Assembly: GCF_000722545.1 (NCBI RefSeq)
Contig: NZ_JNVM01000016.1
Span: 62,001-126,000 of the forward strand
Direction: 5' to 3'
Length of the DNA: 64,000 bases
From: Paenibacillus tyrphae
Lineage (GTDB): Bacteria > Bacillota > Bacilli > Paenibacillales > NBRC-103111
The first letter of the stretch is position 1. Each line of letters opens with the position of its first letter. This document shows positions 43,844 through 52,243 of the stretch, piece by piece. The notes under the pieces are model-generated. The model saw only the letters and a program-made list of their open reading frames with translations, was not told the origin of the DNA and did no database searches. Position numbers and translations under genes: made by a program.

Positions 43844-44275
43844 TTACCATAACATCGGCTTCATGATCATGAGCCACAGCATGACGAACAATACGAACAA
43901 ATATAAATATAGCGACCGGCTAAGCTTGCGGAGAAGCGCCTGTCGGTCGTGTTCCGGTTCGCGCAGCTTGCGGATCGTCGGGGAGAAGGCGCGGGCCATG
44001 AACAACAGCGACGCGAAGAGGACGACGAACGTGCCGAAAATCCATGGGGTCGTCCATGGCCAACTACCACGCCACATCAGAAGCAGTCCGGAAGCGACGA
44101 GCACGTGTCCGGCGTGCTTGGACAAACGAACGACGAAGCGGAAGGAATCGAGGTAGGAGTGCAGCAGATCGCCATCGGCGGTTTTTAACTTGCGAAGCAT
44201 CGGTATCAGCACGAAAAACGGACCGATCGATACCATGGCACTGACGGCATGAATGAATACGAGCCAGGAATACAT
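43844..44275 (-). CDS. DUF2269-like membrane protein, four TM helices
   Basis: 143 residues. Hydrophobic helices at about 5-25 (LVFIHAVSAMVSIGPFFVLI), 53-72, 78-98 and 121-141, with basic cytoplasmic loops. The HAVSAM start and H-x-G pattern in the second helix (HAGHVLVASGLLLM) fit the DUF2269/CopD-like superfamily, which sometimes binds heme or copper; not shown here. TGGAGG nine bases before ATG 44275 is better than the in-frame TTG 44293. Convergent with the Dabb gene. Confidence 0.75.
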   Translation of the reverse strand: MYSWLVFIHAVSAMVSIGPFFVLIPMLRKLKTADGDLLHSYLDSFRFVVRLSKHAGHVLVASGLLLMWRGSWPWTTPWIFGTFVVLFASLLFMARAFSPTIRKLREPEHDRQALLRKLSRSLYLYLFVLFVMLWLMIMKPMLW

Positions 44276-44319
44276 GGTCAACAACCTCCACAACGGTAGC
44301 TGAAAATCGTAAAGAAAAG

Positions 44320-44401
44320 AAACAGTGTAGCAAAGGCACCTGCAGCAAGCGGACCCGGCTTGGCCGGGGAGGCCGCGGCAAGTACCGAGGCTACACTGTT
44401 T
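44320..44401. repeat. 12-bp inverted repeat enclosing GC-rich hairpins
   Basis: AAACAGTGTAGC (44320-44331) and GCTACACTGTTT (44390-44401) are perfect inverted copies 58 bases apart. Between them CCCGGC/GCCGGG forms an inner hairpin and GGCCGCGGC adds another GC-rich palindrome. Read on the minus strand it is followed by TTTCTTTTCTTT, so it could end the ASCH transcript, but the size and nested structure are unusual. Confidence 0.7.
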
Positions 44402-44408
44402 TGCCGTA

Positions 44409-44738
44409 TTACACGGCGCGGAATTCGTGAACCCACACTTTCATGTGCGGAAGCCACGGCATGCCCGCATGCATGGATAAAATATAATTCTTGTAGGCCT
44501 CGACCGATTCGTATCCTTCCGTCTTTGCGTGATCGTCGGTCAGCTCTCCGAGCGACTGTTGGTAGACATTCGTCACTTCAAAGCGGTGGCCGTTCAATTC
44601 CATGATTTCGCCGGGATCGGCGTAGCGTCCGTTGCGGCGGGTAGCCGTTTTTTCTCCGCGGAGCACTTTATCGATATCTTCTTGAACGGTGACCAGACGG
44701 TCGATACTACAGGTTTTTGGCGGCAATGGTTGAGACAT
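44409..44738 (-). CDS. ASCH domain protein
   Basis: 109 residues. LVTVQEDIDKVLRGEKTATRRNGRYADPGE and FEVTNVYQQSLGELTDDHAKTEGYESVEAYK show the ASCH fold (beta-barrel related to PUA) with its Lys/Arg-rich edge. ASCH domains are predicted RNA binders or RNA/nucleoside-modifying enzymes; an E. coli relative is an N4-acetylcytidine amidohydrolase. AAGGAGG is 7 bases before ATG at 44738. Divergent from the M42 peptidase gene. Confidence 0.85.
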   Translation of the reverse strand: MSQPLPPKTCSIDRLVTVQEDIDKVLRGEKTATRRNGRYADPGEIMELNGHRFEVTNVYQQSLGELTDDHAKTEGYESVEAYKNYILSMHAGMPWLPHMKVWVHEFRAV

Positions 44739-44820
44739 GTATGTACCTCCTTGGTTATTAGATCCATTCCGTAGCTTACCTTAAAATGTTTTGAGAAGCA
44801 AACGAACGGAGGCAGATTTT

Positions 44821-45879
44821 ATGAAATGGGATATCAACGAAACGTATATGATGCAGGTGCTGGACATGCTGCTCTCGACGCCGAGCCCGAGCGGTTTTTG
44901 CAGCAATATCATGGGCAAGCTGGCCGCCGAGGCGGAGAAGCTGGGGTACCCGATCAGCTTCACGCCCAAGGGCTGCGGGATTATAACGGTCGAAGGCCGG
45001 CAAAAGAACCGGGTGATCGGCCTGTTCGGCCATGTCGATACACTGGGAGCGATGGTACGTTCAATTAAGAGTAACGGCACACTGCGGTTTACGCTGATCG
45101 GCGGCTATATGATGGGTTCCGTCGAAAATGAATACTGCCGCGTGCATACCCGCGACGGACGAACCTACGACGGTACGATCCTGACGACCAAGCCTTCGGT
45201 GCATGTCTTTCCGGAAGCGCGAGATTTGAAGCGGGAAGAAGCAGTCATGGAGGTACGTCTGGACGAACCGGTCAAGTCAGCGGACGATGTCAAAGCGCTC
45301 GGTATTGGTACAGGAGATATCATTTCCTTTGACCCGCGCACCGAGTTTAAAACGAACGGCTTTATCAAATCCCGTCACCTGGATGATAAAGCGGGCGTTG
45401 CCGCTTTGTTCGGGCTGCTTGAACTGCTTAAGCGAGAGGCTATCGTACCATCCAGCACGTTGAAAATTATGATCAGTGTATATGAAGAGGTCGGTCATGG
45501 CTCGGCTTGGATTCCGGGAGACATCAGCGAGGTGCTCGCGGTCGATATGGGCGCAATGGGAGAAGACTTGAATTGTACGGAGTTCGATGTCTCGATCTGC
45601 GCCAAAGATTCGTCCGGGCCTTACGATTACGCGATGACGTCGAAGCTGATCGAGCTCGCGAAGCGCGACGGACTGAGCTACGTGGTCGATATTTACCCGC
45701 AGTACATGTCGGATGCTTCCGCTGCGCTTCGTGGAGGAAGTAACATTCGCGCCGCTTTGATCGGTCCGGGCGTTCACGCTTCCCACGCGATGGAGCGTAC
45801 GCATAAGGACGCTGTGCGGCATACGGCTTCGCTGCTTGCCGCTTACGTGACGGAGCCCGCCGAACCTTACGGCAATTAA
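44821..45879 (+). CDS. M42 family metallopeptidase (glutamyl aminopeptidase/YsdC-like)
   Basis: 352 residues. Zinc ligands can be placed in GLFGHVDTLG, SRHLDDKAG, the catalytic pair YEEVGHGS, VDMGA and the late HASHAMERTH. M42 enzymes are tetrahedral dodecameric aminopeptidases of the cytoplasm. GGAGG is 8 bases before ATG 44821; the longer frame from 44791 has no ribosome binding site. It is followed 35 bases later by an ABC-F gene and may be co-transcribed. Confidence 0.9.
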   Translation: MKWDINETYMMQVLDMLLSTPSPSGFCSNIMGKLAAEAEKLGYPISFTPKGCGIITVEGRQKNRVIGLFGHVDTLGAMVRSIKSNGTLRFTLIGGYMMGSVENEYCRVHTRDGRTYDGTILTTKPSVHVFPEARDLKREEAVMEVRLDEPVKSADDVKALGIGTGDIISFDPRTEFKTNGFIKSRHLDDKAGVAALFGLLELLKREAIVPSSTLKIMISVYEEVGHGSAWIPGDISEVLAVDMGAMGEDLNCTEFDVSICAKDSSGPYDYAMTSKLIELAKRDGLSYVVDIYPQYMSDASAALRGGSNIRAALIGPGVHASHAMERTHKDAVRHTASLLAAYVTEPAEPYGN

Positions 45880-45914
45880 TAAACGCAAGCAACGGCGAGG
45901 AGGCTTGAATCCGC

Positions 45915-47831
45915 TTGAACATCATGACGGTAGAAGATTTATATAAAAGCTACGGCGAGAAAGTTTTATTTGACGGCATTCACTTTCAGATCAACGAGAA
46001 AGAACGCATCGGGCTCGTCGGCGTGAACGGCACGGGAAAATCGACCCTGCTTAAAATTATGGCCGGACTCGAATCGATGGAAAGAGGAAAGCTCATTCAT
46101 GCGAACCACTTCCATGTCGAGTATTTGCCGCAAAATCCGTCGTTCGATTCCGACTCGACCGTGCTTGAGCAGGTATTTTACGGCGATACGCCGATGATGC
46201 AAGCATTGCGGGAATACGAATGGGCGCTTGCCGAGCTGCAGCTTGCCCCCGAGGATGAAAAACGGCAGGCGAAGCTGTTCGGCGCACAGCAGCGTATGGA
46301 TGCGACAGGGGCATGGGACGCCTCTACGACAGCTAAGACCGTGCTGACCCGGCTCGGCATCCGCGATTTTGGCCAAAAGGTCGGTACGCTTTCCGGGGGG
46401 CAGCGCAAGCGCGTTGCAATGGCCCGGGCGCTGATTCAACCGGCGGATCTGCTCATCTTGGACGAGCCGACCAACCATATTGACCATGAAACGGTGCAGT
46501 GGCTGGAAGAATTCCTTGCGAAGTGGCGGGGCGCGCTGCTGCTCGTGACGCATGACCGGTATTTTCTCGATCGGGTGACGAACCGGATCTTCGAGCTGGA
46601 CCGCGGCATGCTGTACAGCTACGAGGGCAATTATGCGGCATTTCTGGAGAAAAAGGCCGATCGGCTGGAACGCGAAGCCGCCGAGGAAGACAAGCGGCAA
46701 AACCTGCTGCGCAGAGAGCTGGCTTGGCTTCGGCGAGGAGCCAAAGCCCGGACGACGAAACAGAAAGCGCGTGTGGAGCGTGTTATCGAGCTGCGCGATC
46801 GCAAGGTGGACGGACCCGCCGCACAGTTGGACATTTCGCTCGGTGCGAGCCGGCTCGGTAAAAAGATCATGGAGTTGGAAGATGTCAGCAAATCGTTCGA
46901 GCAGCGTAAAATCGTCGACAATTTCAGCTATATCGTTTTACCTGAAGATCGCATCGGCATTATCGGACCGAACGGGACGGGAAAATCGACGTTTTTGAAC
47001 ATGTTGGCCGGCCGACTGGAACCGGATGCGGGCTCCATCGTAACCGGACCGACCGTGAAGCTGGCTTACTACACGCAGGAAAGCGTCGAGATGGACGAGA
47101 AGCAGCGGGCGATCGATTATATTAAGGAAGCGGCCGAGGTGGTGCGAACCTCGAGCGGCGAATCGGTTACGGCGGCGCAAATGTTCGAACGCTTCCTGTT
47201 TACGCCTGCCCAGCAATGGACGCCGATCGGCAAGCTGTCCGGAGGCGAACGTCGCCGGCTGTACCTGCTGCGCACACTGATGGGCGAGCCGAACGTGCTT
47301 TTGCTGGACGAGCCGACGAACGATCTGGATATCCAAACGTTGACGATCTTGGAAGAGTACCTGGAAGATTTTCCGGGCGTAGTCATTACCGTATCCCATG
47401 ACCGTTATTTTCTGGACCGGACGGCGGATCATCTGTTCGTGTTCGAAGGGGAGGGCCGCATCCGAAGATTTTTCGGCAATTATACGGAATTTTTGGAAAC
47501 GTCCCGAAGCGAAAAGCAGGCGGCAGCAGAGGAGCGGCGCGAAACCAAAGCGGCTAGCGAAACGGCGCCGGCACAGCAGCGCGAATCGAATCGTCCCCGC
47601 AAGCTTTCCTACAAGGAACAGAAGGAATGGGACGAAATCGAGGATAAAATTGCCGGGCTCGAGGATCGCTTGGCGCAGGTCAAGCAAGATATCGAGAACG
47701 CAGGCAGCGATTATACGAAAGCGCAAGAGCTGTTCCAGGAAGAGCAGGAGCTGACGCGGCGGCTGGAGGAAGCGATGGAGCGCTGGACCGAGCTGTCCGA
47801 GCTGGTAGAGCGTATCGCACAGAACAAGTAA
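45915..47831 (+). CDS. ABC-F family ATPase, YfmR/Uup-like with C-terminal coiled coil
   Basis: 638 residues. NBD1 GVNGTGKST, LSGGQRKRVAMA, LLILDEPTNHID; linker of about 80 residues rich in Arg/Lys; NBD2 GPNGTGKST, LSGGERRRLYLL, VLLLDEPTNDLD. The last 80 residues (KLSYKEQKEWDEIEDKIAGL and on) form the ABC_tran_CTD coiled coil of the Uup/YfmR group, linked to ribosome function, and in B. subtilis to relief of stalling redundantly with EF-P. The start is TTG 45915, with GGAGG 11 bases upstream; ATG 45924 is too far. Confidence 0.9.
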   Translation: MNIMTVEDLYKSYGEKVLFDGIHFQINEKERIGLVGVNGTGKSTLLKIMAGLESMERGKLIHANHFHVEYLPQNPSFDSDSTVLEQVFYGDTPMMQALREYEWALAELQLAPEDEKRQAKLFGAQQRMDATGAWDASTTAKTVLTRLGIRDFGQKVGTLSGGQRKRVAMARALIQPADLLILDEPTNHIDHETVQWLEEFLAKWRGALLLVTHDRYFLDRVTNRIFELDRGMLYSYEGNYAAFLEKKADRLEREAAEEDKRQNLLRRELAWLRRGAKARTTKQKARVERVIELRDRKVDGPAAQLDISLGASRLGKKIMELEDVSKSFEQRKIVDNFSYIVLPEDRIGIIGPNGTGKSTFLNMLAGRLEPDAGSIVTGPTVKLAYYTQESVEMDEKQRAIDYIKEAAEVVRTSSGESVTAAQMFERFLFTPAQQWTPIGKLSGGERRRLYLLRTLMGEPNVLLLDEPTNDLDIQTLTILEEYLEDFPGVVITVSHDRYFLDRTADHLFVFEGEGRIRRFFGNYTEFLETSRSEKQAAAEERRETKAASETAPAQQRESNRPRKLSYKEQKEWDEIEDKIAGLEDRLAQVKQDIENAGSDYTKAQELFQEEQELTRRLEEAMERWTELSELVERIAQNK

Positions 47832-47908
47832 CGAAGCGTTTCATCGGTGCGGCTGGCCAATTTGGGCGGAACAAAAAATAACATCCAGTGGGAAGACGCG
47901 CCAATTTA

Positions 47909-47917
47909 TGCTATAAT
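47909..47917 (+). promoter_or_regulatory. Extended -10 promoter of the YkpA-like gene
   Basis: TGCTATAAT, identical to the Tad leader promoter core, 68 bases before the start codon. No convincing -35 at 17 bases. Confidence 0.7.
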
Positions 47918-47984
47918 ATACGTTTGGAAGCGGCTTTACACGGGCTGATCGCTTTATTCTATCGCGAAAGTAGGTTTTAAACAG

Positions 47985-49598
47985 ATGATTACGGTAACAG
48001 GAGTCACCTTAAGATACGGTAAACGGGCACTGTTCGAGGATGTAAACATTAAGTTTACTCCCGGCAACTGCTACGGTTTGATCGGCGCGAACGGAGCGGG
48101 CAAATCGACATTCCTGAAAATTTTGTCCGGCGAAATGGAGCCGAATAAAGGCGAAGTCAGCATCACCCCGGGCGAGCGTATGGCGGTTCTGAAGCAGAAC
48201 CATTTCGAATATGACGAAGTGGATGTGCTCAAAACGGTCATGATGGGACATGTGCGCTTGTTCCAAATTATGGAGGAGAAAGACGCGCTGTACGCAAAAC
48301 CGGATTTCTCCGAAGAGGACGGCATGCGTGCGGCTGAGCTGGAAGGGGAATTCCAGGAGCTGGACGGCTGGCAGGCGGAATCGGACGCGGCGGAGCTGCT
48401 GATCGGTCTCGGCATTACCAAGGAACTGCACGATGTTAAAATGAAAGAACTCGACGGCAATCAAAAAGTCCGTGTCTTGCTAGCGCAGGCGTTGTTCGGC
48501 AACCCGAACATTTTGCTGCTCGACGAGCCTACAAACCATTTGAACATCGAATCGATCAGCTGGCTTGAAAATTTCCTTGCCAGATATGAAGGAACCGTCA
48601 TTGTCGTATCCCATGACCGTCACTTCCTGAATCAGGTGTGCACGCACATTGCGGATATCGACTTCAGCAAAATCCAGATGTACGTCGGCAACTACGACTT
48701 CTGGTACGAGTCCAGTCAGCTGGCTTTGAAGCTACAGCGCGAGGCCAACAAGAAGGTCGAGGAGAAGCGTAAAGAGCTCGAAACGTTCATTCAGCGCTTT
48801 AGCGCGAACGCCTCCAAATCGAAGCAGGCGACTTCGCGTAAGAAGCTGCTGGAGAAGCTGACGCTCGATGATATCAAGCCGTCGACCCGGAAGTACCCGT
48901 TCATCAAATTTACTCCGGAGCGGGAAGCGGGTAAGCAATTGCTTCAAGTGGACCGGATCAGCAAAACGATCGACGGCCAGTTGATCTTGAACAATATCAG
49001 CTTTACCGTAAACAAAGGCGACAAAATCGCCCTCGTCGGCCCGAACGGGATCGCCAAATCGACGTTGTTCCAAGTGCTAACGGGCGAGCTTGAAGCCGAT
49101 GCCGGCGAGTACAGCTGGGGCGTGACGACGACGCAGGCGTACTTCCCGAAAGACAACTCGGCTTATTTCGATACGGACATCAACCTGGTTGACTGGCTGC
49201 GTCAATATTCCAAGGATCAAGACGAGTCTTATATCCGCGGCTTCCTGGGCCGCATGCTGTTTTCGGGCGAAGAAGCACTTAAGAAAGCAAGCGTGCTGTC
49301 CGGGGGCGAAAAAGTACGCTGCATGCTGTCCAAAATGATGATGAGCGGCGCCAACGTACTGATTCTGGATGAGCCGACCAACCACTTGGATTTGGAATCG
49401 ATCACGGCGCTGAACAACGGGATGATGGATTTCGATGGTACGATGTTATTCGTATCCCATGACCATCAATTCGTGCAAACCGTGGCTAACCGGATCATCG
49501 AAATTACGCCGAACGGCTTGATCGACAAGGTCATCACTTATGACGAATACTTGGAAAATGACGAGATTAAGAAGCAGCGCGATCTGCTGTACGCTTAA
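47985..49598 (+). CDS. ABC-F family ATPase, YkpA/YbiT-like
   Basis: 537 residues. NBD1 has an intact Walker A GANGAGKST but a changed signature, LDGNQKVRVLL in place of LSGGQ. NBD2 has an altered Walker A, GPNGIAKST (Ala for the usual Gly before Lys), with an intact LSGGEKVRCML and ILDEPTNHLD. Deviations at these two places also occur in B. subtilis YkpA, so they are a family trait rather than damage. Family members bind ribosomes. ATG 47985 has only a weak AGTAGG upstream. Confidence 0.9.
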   Translation: MITVTGVTLRYGKRALFEDVNIKFTPGNCYGLIGANGAGKSTFLKILSGEMEPNKGEVSITPGERMAVLKQNHFEYDEVDVLKTVMMGHVRLFQIMEEKDALYAKPDFSEEDGMRAAELEGEFQELDGWQAESDAAELLIGLGITKELHDVKMKELDGNQKVRVLLAQALFGNPNILLLDEPTNHLNIESISWLENFLARYEGTVIVVSHDRHFLNQVCTHIADIDFSKIQMYVGNYDFWYESSQLALKLQREANKKVEEKRKELETFIQRFSANASKSKQATSRKKLLEKLTLDDIKPSTRKYPFIKFTPEREAGKQLLQVDRISKTIDGQLILNNISFTVNKGDKIALVGPNGIAKSTLFQVLTGELEADAGEYSWGVTTTQAYFPKDNSAYFDTDINLVDWLRQYSKDQDESYIRGFLGRMLFSGEEALKKASVLSGGEKVRCMLSKMMMSGANVLILDEPTNHLDLESITALNNGMMDFDGTMLFVSHDHQFVQTVANRIIEITPNGLIDKVITYDEYLENDEIKKQRDLLYA

Positions 49599-49639
49599 GT
49601 TCCATCCTTGATTTTACAGACACAGTTGTTCCGATAATT

Positions 49640-49689
49640 AAAAAAGGATGAGCCGCAGGCCTGAAAAGGCTGTGCTCATCCTTCTTTTC
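49640..49689. terminator. Bidirectional terminator after the YkpA-like gene
   Basis: GGATGAGC/GCTCATCC (49646-49653 and 49674-49681) with an inner CAG-CC/GG-CTG stem; A run before and TTCTTTT after. Shared with the convergent small gene at 49703. Confidence 0.88.
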
Positions 49690-49702
49690 CAATCGCGGCC
49701 GG

Positions 49703-49927
49703 TTAGCTTCCGCCGGTACGCCGGCGTTGGTTGTTCGGCTTTTTGTTGTTTTGGCTTTTCATAACGGATGCGTTTCCGGCACGGAGTTGGCCGTTGGCTT
49801 TAGCGTCATGCTGAGCTTGCTTCTTTTGCGCGAGCTTGCTTTTAATCGCATCCGCCAAGCTGACTTTTTTAGGCTCGTCGGCGGATTGCGGTTGCTCATT
49901 CGAATTTTGGTTCGTTGTGTCCGACAT
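49703..49927 (-). CDS. Small basic protein of unknown function, 74 residues
   Basis: The product is polar and probably disordered: an acidic/Asn/Gln-rich start (MSDTTNQNSNEQPQ), a helical KKVSLADAIKSKLAQKKQA and a basic tail ending NNQRRRTGGS. There is no cysteine or membrane segment. AGGTG precedes the ATG at 49927. The basic tail suggests nucleic acid binding, but I do not recognise the family. Confidence 0.65.
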   Translation of the reverse strand: MSDTTNQNSNEQPQSADEPKKVSLADAIKSKLAQKKQAQHDAKANGQLRAGNASVMKSQNNKKPNNQRRRTGGS

Positions 49928-50022
49928 TGTTTAACACCTGCCCTATACCCTGGATAGTACCATTCTACCGGATAGGTCCCTCTGGAAGCAATAAGCAAAT
50001 ATGTAGGGGAGGGATTGGAATC

Positions 50023-50403
50023 ATGACGCTCATCGAATGGTCGGAAAAAGATCTGCTTGCATGGACGCTTGCTCCGTCCGAAGCCATAGAGCCCGAAATC
50101 CCGGAAAACGCGGCTGAAGGCCACTTAGCTCATTCGGAGCCCTGGTACGTATTCTTCTACACTCCGCTGTGCGGCACGTGCAAGATAGGCGAGAGGATGC
50201 TAGAGGTTGTACAGGCGTTGAATCCGCGGAATAACATTGGCCGCTGCAATATTAATTTCTCACCGCTGCTGGCTCGGAATTGGCAAATCGAAAGCGTGCC
50301 GTGTCTGGTGCGCTGGAATCGCGGGACGGTGGCGGATAAGAAATACCGGTTCGACGACGTGCAGGAACTGCACCGCTGGATGAACGTTACTACGAATGGC
50401 TGA
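50023..50403 (+). CDS. Thioredoxin-like protein with CGTC motif
   Basis: 126 residues, cytoplasmic (no signal). The redox motif Cys50-Gly-Thr-Cys53 follows WYVFFYTPL, and the cis-Pro loop is SVPCLVRW, giving a third cysteine beside the cis-proline. It is a divergent YtpP/thioredoxin-like protein. GGGGAGGG is 8 bases before ATG 50023; the longer open frame upstream is not needed. The next gene, kapB, follows after 46 bases. Confidence 0.85.
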   Translation: MTLIEWSEKDLLAWTLAPSEAIEPEIPENAAEGHLAHSEPWYVFFYTPLCGTCKIGERMLEVVQALNPRNNIGRCNINFSPLLARNWQIESVPCLVRWNRGTVADKKYRFDDVQELHRWMNVTTNG

Positions 50404-50449
50404 TGAGGCCTTTCAAACTTTTAACAAGGAAGGGAGTCGTATCTATACG

Positions 50450-50833
50450 ATGCTGGAATCCATGCTAACTCCCGGAACAATGGTCCGGGCTTCCTACAAA
50501 ACAGGCGAGTATATCGGCGAGGTTGTCGAGCTGTCGCCTACCGGTAAAGTTGCCGTCAAGATTGCCGCGGTCGTGAAACACCCGACGCAAGGAGATTTGC
50601 ACAATCCGATGGACCCGGATGTGGCGTTTTTCCATCAGCGGCGCGCGCTGGCCTATCAGGAGATTGCGCTTATGCCGCCGAACACGGTCCGGGCGTACCA
50701 AGGGACGGTGCCGGATTACCGCGAATCGCTGAGGCAAGCCTTGGCGCGGGAGCGCGAGCAGCTGCAGCGGACGGTTCGCTGGGCCGAGCGATGTCTCGAA
50801 GAATTGGACCGACTCGAAGGAGAGTACGCTTAA
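50450..50833 (+). CDS. kapB: Kinase-associated protein KapB
   Basis: 127 residues. VRASYKTGEYIGEVVEL, VKHPTQGDLHNP, DVAFFHQRRALAYQE and VPDYRESLRQAL match the KapB domain closely. In B. subtilis KapB is required for activity of the sporulation kinase KinB. ATG 50396 is also in frame but overlaps the thioredoxin gene and lacks a ribosome binding site; AGGAAGGGAG (50427-50436) supports ATG 50450, although the spacing is 13 bases. A multi-TM histidine kinase gene follows after 21 bases, an interesting parallel with KinB. Confidence 0.88.
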   Translation: MLESMLTPGTMVRASYKTGEYIGEVVELSPTGKVAVKIAAVVKHPTQGDLHNPMDPDVAFFHQRRALAYQEIALMPPNTVRAYQGTVPDYRESLRQALAREREQLQRTVRWAERCLEELDRLEGEYA

Positions 50834-50854
50834 GACGGAAGGGATCGGGTTGTC

Positions 50855-52243
50855 ATGCTGTTTGTTTTTATCGGCCTATGGACGATCGGACTGCTCCTGA
50901 TCGTCACCGATCCAAAGCGGGCGACGACACAATGGATCAGCAGCATCGCCTTTACAGGCGGCTGCGGCGGATTGTCGGCGGTGATTGCTGACGATCTCGT
51001 GCCTTATTTGTTTGACCGCGGCCTGTTGACGATGCCTGTTGCGGTGCTGCTGGCCAAAGCCGAGCTCGCCAGTTCACTAATGTGCTACTTCGGCTTGCCT
51101 TATACGTTTTTGATGTTCGCAATTGTTTACTACCCGGATTATCCGGTGTGGCCGTGGAAACGATGGATCCCGTGGGCGCTGGTGGTTCTTCCTGCTTTTT
51201 CCTTCGTGCTCGAACCGAAACCCGGCGATCCGATCCCGTATTACTTTGTCACCCCTTGGGCGGCGCCGTATATTGTGGCAGGCGCCGTTTTATTGATCAT
51301 GGCGCTGCTGAAGGAGAAAAATTCGTTTCTCCGCCGGAGCCGGATGCTGACGACGCTAGCGGCTGCGCCGACGCTGGTATTCGCTTTGTTTACGCTTTAT
51401 TTGCTGCCTTCCTTTTTCGGTTTGTACGAATGGTGGCGCTATAATACATGGGTGATCGCGCTCACCTTGGCAATCATTGTCGGATCGAGCTTCCGCTATG
51501 GATTCATGGGTCTGCAAATCTCTATACGAAACCAGAAGCTCGATTATACGCTGCGCGCAATTACGTCCGGGACCTCGATTTTGAACCATGCGATCAAGAA
51601 CGATGTCGGCAAAATCCGGCTGTTCGGCGACAAAATCAAATCCGAGGTGGCAGCCGGACGAACGGACCCGGCTCAAGTGGTGCAGGATATGGAGGTCATT
51701 TTGTCCGCTTCGCAGCATATTTACGAGATGATCTACCGGATTCAAGGACAAACTCAGGAGATCAAGCTTCAACTGGAGGAACTGGACCCGCGCGAGCTGA
51801 TGAGGGATTGCATCCGCACGCTGTCTCCGGAGCTGCATAAGGTCGAGGTTCGCGAGCAGTATTTGACGGAGGAGCGGATTGCCGCCGACCGGGTGCAGCT
51901 GACCGAAGTGTGGACCAACGTGCTGACGAATGCTATTGAAGCGATGCCGGACGGAGGTGTCCTGACCGTACGCTTGATGGAAACGAAGCGCAAAGTCGTT
52001 GTGGAAGTGAAGGACACGGGCCCCGGAATGGACAAGACGCAGCTGAAGCGCGTTTTCGATCCGTTCTACACGACGAAAAGCGGTAAGAAAATGAACTTCG
52101 GCTTGGGACTGTCTTATTGTTATACTATTGTTCAGAAGCACAAAGGCACCATGAACATGCACAGCAAGCCGGGCCAAGGAACGAGCGTCTTCATGCAGTT
52201 TCCGAAGCAGAAGCGGCTTCCAGCGGGAAGGGAGTTAATTTGA
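50855..52243 (+). CDS. Sensor histidine kinase with seven N-terminal membrane helices
   Basis: 462 residues. About seven membrane helices fill residues 1-220 without a large extracytoplasmic domain, so the signal is probably sensed in the membrane. H-box SILNHAIKNDVGKI gives the phospho-accepting His; N-box NVLTNAIEAM, G1 DTGPGM, F FDPFYTTKSG and G2 GLGLSYC are intact. The H-box is not the HisKA_3 type usual for NarL-family partners, although the next gene is a NarL-type regulator. It may be functionally tied to KapB. The stop directly abuts the regulator start. Confidence 0.9.
   Translation: MLFVFIGLWTIGLLLIVTDPKRATTQWISSIAFTGGCGGLSAVIADDLVPYLFDRGLLTMPVAVLLAKAELASSLMCYFGLPYTFLMFAIVYYPDYPVWPWKRWIPWALVVLPAFSFVLEPKPGDPIPYYFVTPWAAPYIVAGAVLLIMALLKEKNSFLRRSRMLTTLAAAPTLVFALFTLYLLPSFFGLYEWWRYNTWVIALTLAIIVGSSFRYGFMGLQISIRNQKLDYTLRAITSGTSILNHAIKNDVGKIRLFGDKIKSEVAAGRTDPAQVVQDMEVILSASQHIYEMIYRIQGQTQEIKLQLEELDPRELMRDCIRTLSPELHKVEVREQYLTEERIAADRVQLTEVWTNVLTNAIEAMPDGGVLTVRLMETKRKVVVEVKDTGPGMDKTQLKRVFDPFYTTKSGKKMNFGLGLSYCYTIVQKHKGTMNMHSKPGQGTSVFMQFPKQKRLPAGRELI

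Noticed and set aside
47985..49598. Frameshift or decay in the YkpA-like gene because of altered ATP motifs
   Set aside because: The frame is intact over 537 codons and the same positions deviate in B. subtilis YkpA, so it is a family trait.
49915..50022. Longer N-terminus for the thioredoxin-like protein
   Set aside because: The extension has no ribosome binding site and runs over the divergent promoter region; GGGGAGGG fixes ATG 50023.
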